A stretch of DNA of 10,131 bases from Candidatus Poribacteria bacterium. Its GTDB lineage: Bacteria > Poribacteria > WGA-4E > WGA-3G. A model generated the notes under the pieces. The model was given only the letters and a program-made list of their open reading frames with translations. It ran no database searches and was not told the origin of the DNA. The number at the start of each line of letters is the position of its first letter. The first letter of the stretch is position 1. Below are positions 1 to 5,170 of the stretch, in pieces. Location of the stretch: assembly GCA_009835515.1 (NCBI GenBank), contig VXXH01000846.1:1-10131 (forward strand). Reading direction: 5' to 3'. The position numbers and the translations under genes are program-made.

Positions 1-19
1 TACCGCACCCGCGACGCTT

Positions 20-50
20 AGCACTGCCATACGTCAGGTATGACAGCGCT
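20..50 (+). terminator. Hairpin, possible terminator of a gene ending at 21
   Basis: Positions 20-32 and 38-50 form an imperfect 13-bp inverted repeat (11 of 13 pairs) with a 5-nt loop. It is followed by a mixed T-rich run (GGTTTCTATT) rather than a clean T-tract. One reading frame entering from the left edge (tac cgc acc cgc gac gct tag) ends at 19-21, so the hairpin would follow that stop directly, as expected of a terminator. Only six codons are visible, so the upstream gene is a guess. It could equally be a REP-like palindrome. Confidence 0.35.
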
Positions 51-434
51 GGTTTCTATTGTATCAGATAACACGATTTGTGTGTCATCTATAAATGGAG
101 ACCAGCACCTATATGGAAAGATTGCCATCACTCTGAAACGCGGTGACGAATCCTTGTCGTCTCCGTTTCTCTTGCATAAGCACTCCCCGTATAGAGAAAC
201 ACTGACCCCAAAACACGTATATCAAGCAGTTTTGAGATTTTAGGTATTCGGATATTCCCATGCTCTCACTCATGAGATGCGGGGTATCCTTAGGCGAACG
301 CGTCCTCTAATAATATCTCTTTATTAACTGCAGATGATGATTTTGAAGTAATCATTTCTTTGTGGAGGCACGTTTGGAAGTCGTGCTTTCTCTAAATATA
401 CGAGGAGTCAGAACGGTTATAGCGTAGATACCAA
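51..434. other. Region without a supported gene
   Basis: Nothing here is a convincing gene. A 67-codon frame at 40-243 starts inside the hairpin arm, has no ribosome binding site and resembles nothing I recognise. A second, longer hairpin lies at 250-289 (GGATA paired with TATCC at its base, with wobbles and bulges towards the loop). It is not followed by a T-run, so it is more likely a structured repeat than a terminator. The last 60 bases carry the weak promoter proposed for the downstream oxidoreductase. Confidence 0.5.
374..402 (+). promoter_or_regulatory. Weak sigma70-like promoter before the GMC oxidoreductase
   Basis: TTGGAA (374-379) and TATACG (397-402) are separated by 17 bases. 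Each matches four of six consensus bases. Predicted transcription would start near 409, giving a leader of only about 26 nt. The GAGGAG at 402-407 would then lie largely upstream of the transcript. The match is modest and could be chance. Confidence 0.3.
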
Positions 435-2090
435 ATGAAAAACAAAAATTATAGCCACCTAACACGTAGGCAATTTATAAAAAGCGGTTTAACGGGATTC
501 GCAATAGGCAGCAGTGTAGGAATCTCAGGGTGTGATCCGATGGGTATTCCCTTACCGACAGCAACCCAGACAGAAACTGAAGATGACGTTCCAGCCCTGA
601 TTATCGGTAGCGGTTTTGGCGGTGCGGTGACGGCTTTGCGATTGGGGGAAGCGGGGATACGGACGATGGTCTTAGAACAAGGCAGACGCTGGGATAGCGC
701 ATCTGCACCGTTTAGTCCGACTTTCCCACCTGACGGTCGTTCAACATGGCTGCGCAACAAAACGGTTTTGCCGTTCGGTCCATCCTTCCCTATCGGGAAA
801 TATACAGGGGTCTTGGACCGTGTGGATTACCCCAACATGCATGTCTATCGAGGGACAGCTGTCGGTGGCGGCTCCATTGTATACGGTGGGGTTAGCCTAC
901 AACCCCCTGAAGATCTTTTTTATCAGATTTTTCCGATCGGTATCTCCTATCAGGAACTGCTACCCTATTATGAACGCGTCCGTTCTCTGCTGCGTGTCAC
1001 AACCGTGCCCCCGGACATCGAAGCGCAACCCCACTACGATTACACCCGCGTATTTACCCAACTCGTGAACCAGATCGGGCTAGAAACTGTAGACGTCGGG
1101 CAAGCCGCTGATTGGGATATTATCCGTGCTGAGATTGCTGGCACGCGCCTACCGTCTGCTATTATCGGCGAAATACTTTATGGCGGTAATAGCGGATACA
1201 AAAATTCGCTCGATCAAAACTATATACCGATGGCGGAAGCGACAGGATTTGTCAGTATTCATCCGTTGCATCGCGTTCTGGATATCACAACTGAAAACAG
1301 CGGTAAATATGTTGTAACAGTTGAGCAGATTGATGAGACGGGCGAGGTGATACAGTCGAAAAAACTTACCACGACTTACCTCTTTCTCGCTGCCGGCTCT
1401 ATAGGCACGACAGAGTTGCTCGTAAAAGCCCGCGAGCTCGGCAACTTGCCAAATCTCAACAACGCAGTTGGGCAAGGATGGGGAACAAACGGAAATATCT
1501 TGTTCAGCACGGGGGTGGGTGTAGAAACTGGAAAGCAGCAAGGCGGACCGGTCATCAAAGCCATTTTAGATCGTGAGAATACAGAGACACCCGCACTCAT
1601 TGAATCTCCTTTCTTGCCTATAGGCGTAGAATGTAAGTGTTTAATGCTTTTTATGAACGCTTTAGATACCGAGCGCGGACAGTTTTTCTATGATACAGAC
1701 GCCCACAGGGCGGAATTGATATGGCCCGCCGGGGGCCACGACCGCGCTGCACGCGCAGCAGCAGATTTCGTCGAGCGTATAAACGCTTCTAACAATGGTA
1801 ACCTCGAGATACCAGCAGGTCTTCCTATCAGTCCACCTGATCTGATTAAAGATACTACATATACCCCTTTGGGTGGGATGGTGATGGGGAAAGCCTGTGA
1901 TTTCTACGGGCGCGTACACGGGTATCCGAGGATGTATGTTATGGACGGATCGTTGTTACCGGGTTCTTGTGCGACAGCGAATCCATCCTTGACGATTGCG
2001 GCTTTCGCTGAGCGCAATATTGAGAGAATCCTAACCGATGATTTGACAATGAATCGTGAAAAAAGAGAAAAAAAAGAGATAGGTCGGTGA
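435..2090 (+). CDS. Tat-exported GMC oxidoreductase, cholesterol-oxidase-like
   Basis: This 551-aa protein is predicted to be an FAD-dependent alcohol oxidase of the glucose-methanol-choline family, closest in my recollection to the non-covalent (class I) cholesterol oxidases of actinomycetes, which oxidise and isomerise 3-beta-hydroxysterols. A twin-arginine motif (TRRQFIK, residues 10-16) precedes a hydrophobic stretch and a lipobox-like ISGC with Cys33, so the mature protein may be lipid-anchored outside the inner membrane. The Rossmann FAD motif is G58-S-G-F-G-G63, ending in acidic E81. YRGTAVGGGSIVYGG, the YLFLAAGSIGTTELL segment and the C-terminal DGSLLPGS/AERN block follow family order. 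Compared with Streptomyces cholesterol oxidase, E390 and N516 match active-site Glu361 and Asn485, but T477 (YTPLGG) replaces His447 (YHPLGG). An in-frame stop at 420-422 leaves ATG 435 as the first start; there is no good ribosome binding site (GAGGAG lies 27 nt away). The C-terminus is Lys/Arg-rich. The fold is secure; the sterol substrate is inferred. Confidence 0.9.
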   Translation: MKNKNYSHLTRRQFIKSGLTGFAIGSSVGISGCDPMGIPLPTATQTETEDDVPALIIGSGFGGAVTALRLGEAGIRTMVLEQGRRWDSASAPFSPTFPPDGRSTWLRNKTVLPFGPSFPIGKYTGVLDRVDYPNMHVYRGTAVGGGSIVYGGVSLQPPEDLFYQIFPIGISYQELLPYYERVRSLLRVTTVPPDIEAQPHYDYTRVFTQLVNQIGLETVDVGQAADWDIIRAEIAGTRLPSAIIGEILYGGNSGYKNSLDQNYIPMAEATGFVSIHPLHRVLDITTENSGKYVVTVEQIDETGEVIQSKKLTTTYLFLAAGSIGTTELLVKARELGNLPNLNNAVGQGWGTNGNILFSTGVGVETGKQQGGPVIKAILDRENTETPALIESPFLPIGVECKCLMLFMNALDTERGQFFYDTDAHRAELIWPAGGHDRAARAAADFVERINASNNGNLEIPAGLPISPPDLIKDTTYTPLGGMVMGKACDFYGRVHGYPRMYVMDGSLLPGSCATANPSLTIAAFAERNIERILTDDLTMNREKREKKEIGR

Positions 2091-2117
2091 TGGTACCAAC
2101 TGCCCACTCTTTTTTTT
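2068..2117 (+). terminator. A-tract/T-tract inverted repeat, possible terminator
   Basis: A perfect 11-bp inverted repeat pairs A8-GAG (2068-2078, inside the last codons of the oxidoreductase) with CTC-T8 (2107-2117), leaving a 28-nt loop. The A-tract before and T-tract after are typical of bidirectional intrinsic terminators, but the GC core is only three pairs and the loop has no strong inner stem. It is the best terminator candidate for the gene ending at 2090. Confidence 0.4.
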
Positions 2118-2119
2118 AG

Positions 2120-2241
2120 TAGGACTTACGCATTCCCTCTTAAAGTCCCCTGATAAGGGGGATTTAGGGGGTTTAAATACGGAAATTACCGATTTTTTGA
2201 CCGCCAAACGTCCTATATTTACGCAAGGTGCGTAAGTTCTG
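2120..2241. mobile_element. MITE-like element with TTACGCA terminal inverted repeats
   Basis: The ends TAGGACTTACGCA (2120-2132) and TGCGTAAGTTCTG (2229-2241) are inverted repeats matching at 11 of 13 positions. A second TTACGCA (2219-2225) lies just inside the right end and forms a 7-bp hairpin with the terminal copy across AGG. The interior includes a C-run/G-run hairpin (about 2146-2170) followed by a G-rich stretch. It is about 122 bp and codes for nothing, so it fits a non-autonomous element mobilised in trans. TTA sits just outside each end (2116-2118, 2242-2244) and could be a target duplication, though the exact ends are uncertain. Similar TTACGCA-ended repeats occur, to my knowledge, in many copies in some bacterial genomes; copy number here cannot be seen. 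Confidence 0.65.
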
Positions 2242-2285
2242 TTAAGTAATGGGTGATTATAGATTTTAGAGGAATTTATCAAAAA

Positions 2286-2334
2286 TCTTACCACTCGCCT
2301 CGCCGAAGCCCGACGCTTTAGCGTGTGGGTGGTA
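2286..2334 (-). terminator. Nested stem-loop after the GH32-like gene
   Basis: Read on the minus strand, TACCAC (2334-2329) begins directly after the TGA stop and pairs with GTGGTA (2294-2289). Inside it a second stem, ACGC-TAAA-GCGT flanked by CCC/GGG, spans about 2329-2309. The outer stem is followed by AAGATTTTTG. Position right after a stop, a stable inner stem and a short T-run support an intrinsic terminator, although the T-run is only five bases. Confidence 0.45.
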
Positions 2335-4434
2335 TCACCATTGGTTCGCCGCCGCTATCTTCCACCCCGTTACATCTGCCTTGATGTCCCCACCGATGCT
2401 GTAAAGGCAGATGCCAACATCTTCCGGCTTATGCAGTTGGCTCTGTACGACTGCCTGACGTTCATTGATGAAGACTTCTACGAGTGCTCTGTCGATGAAT
2501 ATCCGTAAATTCAAATCTTCTCCGGCTTTCAACGTAAACGGTGCAACGCCATAAGGTTGTGAACTACCATAAAGTTTTTGCTCTTCGTTGCCATCACCTA
2601 TTGAAATCGTCTTCTCGTCGACTGAATAGAAGATCTCCATACCATTCTGGTTATCTTTGTCGCAGAACACTTTTACACCGTAGTCCCTCGCTTCAGTAGG
2701 CTTGATTGCGACATTCAATTCAACCGTATCACCTGAGATTTCCTTCAGCCTGTAGTCCTCGCCGTTTTTGACCGTAATGTCCTTCTCAACCGTTTCGTTG
2801 TAACGCAGACACTCAAGCTCACGAACCGGTTTAATACGTACAATCCCGTCATCAGGCAGGCTCAACTCCCAAGGCAATGAGAATATACAGCTCCATAAGG
2901 GGTTGCCAAGGTTAACCTGTATATTAGTAATGACGACTCTGCGTCCGTCTGGTGTGAGGAAGGTTTTGGGTGCCCAATAGATCGGTATGCCGCGATAATT
3001 GTTGGTCCAACTCATCTTGGTATGAAACTCGGGTGTGAACTTGTTATCCTTCCAGTCGCCCAAATAGTACCGCGCCCCCCAGCTGTGGCTGATAAGTAGC
3101 ATCATGTGTTTATTGCCGAGTTTGAAGAAATCGGTGCAGGAATGATCGTGTTGCTCAAGTCCGGGCAACTCTTTCGTCATAAATTCACCGAGAAACTCCC
3201 ACTTCTTAAAATCTTTGGAGCGCATCAGTGTCGTCCGTTTATACCATGCCCCCAATCCCGGTCGGGTATCCTCCATAGCGTGATCACCCGAAAATATGTA
3301 GTAGTAATCTCCCTCAACCCAAGCTGTCGGATCCCAGAATACCCAATAATCGGCATCTCGCGCCTCTTGCGGCACCTCAATCTCAATCGGTTTAGACCAG
3401 TCCTCCAGATATTCATCCGAAGCCTCCACATAAGTCGGACGACCGCCAAATATGCCGACAAAGATAACTTTCTTGCCGTCTTTCGTGATAATCGTACCCC
3501 CTGTACCGCAACCACCGCTGCCCAAAGCACAGTCCCCGCGCCGCCGCCAGTGAACAAGATCAGTACTCGTGAAATGACCGAAAGCGTGCTCGTCACCTTT
3601 GCACATATAACCGAAATGATACTGGCCTTTCCAGAAGATCATGAAATTCGGATCGGTCGAATAGTTCCTTTCGTTATCGCCTTCGGAATTAACCAAGTGA
3701 TATGTCGGTCGACTCGGGTCATGCATCAGCCGTTGACGAAAATCACGAGCGATACGGACGGCTTCGTTGTCGAGGGTAAACATGTGTCTGTCGTCTCGAT
3801 CGAAAACAATATACGCGTCTTCATCGTTCTCTTTTATCGCTGCCATGTTTCTAAATTCAGGAAATTTTCCAGCACGGTCTTCCCACCAACCGTCTTTCGA
3901 GAAATCATACCAGCTGAACGGTTGAATTACCGAAGGCGCGTTCGGTCTCAGCTCCTTAATCTGATCTTGCGTCAAAGCCTGTGCATAAATCCGTACGTCC
4001 TTTACTTTTCCCTTGAACGATGTGGCGTAGTTCGGATTTAGATTGACTGAGCCAATTACAAGTTGTAGATAGGGGCTGTTCAGAAAATCGAAAGGCTCTT
4101 TGATGGTATAGCTGGCGTACACTTCCCCATCACGGTAAATGGTGACCGAGTTATCCTTGTAAACGGCTGCCATCATCATGAACTGTCCGAGTACAATTTC
4201 CTGTGCCGGATTTTGCGCGAGTTGTTCAGGGGTTTGTGTACGAGTGTTATCATCGCTGGCGGTAGACCACTTACCGGGAGCATCCTGTCCAAAAGCAAGT
4301 GCGTCATACTTCTCTGCTGCCTGCACGGTAATCACGCTGCAGTGCTTTGGGGCTTCCTCATCAAAGCAGAACCAGCTAACGAGTGTCTTATCTGTCGTCG
4401 TGAACATAAGATACCTACCGTTCAGTTTTATCAT
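2335..4434 (-). CDS. LamG-GH32-like beta-propeller protein with altered catalytic site
   Basis: This 699-aa protein has an N-terminal concanavalin/LamG-like domain (about residues 1-165, including VTIYRDGEVYASYT and VKDVRIYAQALT). A five-bladed propeller of the GH32 type follows (about 235-540), then the GH32 C-terminal beta-sandwich (about 550-695, signature LRIFIDRALVEVFIN at 643-657). GH32 enzymes hydrolyse fructans, sucrose and related beta-fructosides. Here the nucleophile motif (M-N-D-P-N-G in the family) reads STDPNF with D261, and the R-D-P motif reads FWDP with D368. Where the family has E-C-P-D with the acid/base Glu, this protein reads S432-C-T-D. Beta-fructosidase activity is therefore doubtful; it could be a divergent hydrolase, another specificity or a binding protein. 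No signal peptide is seen. The first ATG (4434) overlaps the Uma2 stop as ATGA; a second ATG at 4407 (residue 10) has GGTAGG six bases upstream and may be the true start. Confidence 0.8.
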   Translation of the reverse strand: MIKLNGRYLMFTTTDKTLVSWFCFDEEAPKHCSVITVQAAEKYDALAFGQDAPGKWSTASDDNTRTQTPEQLAQNPAQEIVLGQFMMMAAVYKDNSVTIYRDGEVYASYTIKEPFDFLNSPYLQLVIGSVNLNPNYATSFKGKVKDVRIYAQALTQDQIKELRPNAPSVIQPFSWYDFSKDGWWEDRAGKFPEFRNMAAIKENDEDAYIVFDRDDRHMFTLDNEAVRIARDFRQRLMHDPSRPTYHLVNSEGDNERNYSTDPNFMIFWKGQYHFGYMCKGDEHAFGHFTSTDLVHWRRRGDCALGSGGCGTGGTIITKDGKKVIFVGIFGGRPTYVEASDEYLEDWSKPIEIEVPQEARDADYWVFWDPTAWVEGDYYYIFSGDHAMEDTRPGLGAWYKRTTLMRSKDFKKWEFLGEFMTKELPGLEQHDHSCTDFFKLGNKHMMLLISHSWGARYYLGDWKDNKFTPEFHTKMSWTNNYRGIPIYWAPKTFLTPDGRRVVITNIQVNLGNPLWSCIFSLPWELSLPDDGIVRIKPVRELECLRYNETVEKDITVKNGEDYRLKEISGDTVELNVAIKPTEARDYGVKVFCDKDNQNGMEIFYSVDEKTISIGDGNEEQKLYGSSQPYGVAPFTLKAGEDLNLRIFIDRALVEVFINERQAVVQSQLHKPEDVGICLYSIGGDIKADVTGWKIAAANQW

Positions 4435-5021
4435 ATAAATAGGTCACCAATCCTGCACTGAAACCCTTCAATAACGTCGCCGCCATCAAGGATGTCGTCT
4501 CCATGCAGAACAGTGAGGTCTTCAGGAGACCAGTACACTTCTACGGTTTCTCGACGCGGATTCACAACCCACACTATCGCACACCCCGCATTTAACCATT
4601 CATCCACCTTTTCTGCGACTTCAGTGTAGGTATCGCTTGGAGAGATGACTTCAACGGCAAGATCGGGGGGCCCTTCCCAATAGCCCTTTGAAATACCCCG
4701 CTCATCAATTGTAGCTTGGCGAACAAACGCAGCATCTGGTGCACGCACAGTATCTGGATTTTGGGCAATCTTAAATCCCGTTTCGGCACCACAAACGTAG
4801 CCTAATTTATGCTTTTCAACGTGCGCGTCAAGATGTCTTCCAATTTTAGCCGCTCGAATCCCATGTTCAAATCCTGCTGGTGACATTCTACGTATGACCC
4901 CTTTCACCAGTTCGTACCGATACCCATCATCAGGTTGTTTCCATAGATCCTCAGCTGTTAAAAGTGTGTGTTGCGCTGATGGCAATTTGGATCTTGGTTG
5001 ATTCTGTTGTGTTTCTGCCAT
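4431..5021 (-). CDS. Uma2 family (DUF820) putative nuclease
   Basis: This 196-aa protein is of normal family length. Uma2 proteins have a PD-(D/E)XK restriction-endonuclease-like fold, are abundant in cyanobacteria and some environmental bacteria, and mostly lack a proven function. Hallmarks are the N-terminal LTAEDLWKQPDDGYRYELVKG (19-41), RAPDAAFV with D96, PPDLAVEVISPSDT (118-131) with E124, K138 in the following helix, and the VWVVNP strand (150-155). D96, E124 and K138 are the likely active-site positions, by family pattern only. AAGGAAG (5033-5027) lies five bases before the ATG and supports this start. The gene lies 149 bp downstream of the M14 gene on the same strand, and its TGA overlaps the first ATG of the GH32-like gene. 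No clear promoter of its own is visible. Confidence 0.85.
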   Translation of the reverse strand: MAETQQNQPRSKLPSAQHTLLTAEDLWKQPDDGYRYELVKGVIRRMSPAGFEHGIRAAKIGRHLDAHVEKHKLGYVCGAETGFKIAQNPDTVRAPDAAFVRQATIDERGISKGYWEGPPDLAVEVISPSDTYTEVAEKVDEWLNAGCAIVWVVNPRRETVEVYWSPEDLTVLHGDDILDGGDVIEGFQCRIGDLFI

Positions 5022-5107
5022 TTTGTCTTCCTTATTTTATCATTCTGAAATCAACAAGGTTGGTATTCATCGGTTTCTGTATCAAAAAATTTTAGTCCAT
5101 TTAATAT

Positions 5108-5165
5108 TGCTTTGGCAAGCGGAAAATTCGCTGAAACTGCTCAAGTATCAGAGTTTGCCAAAGCA
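5108..5165. repeat. Perfect 11-bp inverted repeat between the M14 and Uma2 genes
   Basis: TGCTTTGGCAA (5108-5118) and TTGCCAAAGCA (5155-5165) are perfect inverted copies separated by 36 bp. A smaller stem, AGCG/CGCT (5118-5121 with 5129-5132), lies inside. The repeat begins a few bases past the peptidase stop. On the minus strand a run of six T occurs about 20 bases beyond the stem, too far for a standard intrinsic terminator. It may act as an mRNA 3' end structure, a weak terminator, or be a tiny palindromic repeat. Confidence 0.55.
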
Positions 5166-5170
5166 TAGAC

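Noticed and set aside
40..243. 67-codon open frame on the plus strand
   Set aside because: The start lies inside a hairpin arm, there is no ribosome binding site, and the product has no recognisable features.
3106..4041. 311-codon open frame on the plus strand opposite the GH32-like gene
   Set aside because: It lies wholly within a well-supported gene on the other strand; its product is low-complexity and resembles no family, as expected of an antisense shadow.
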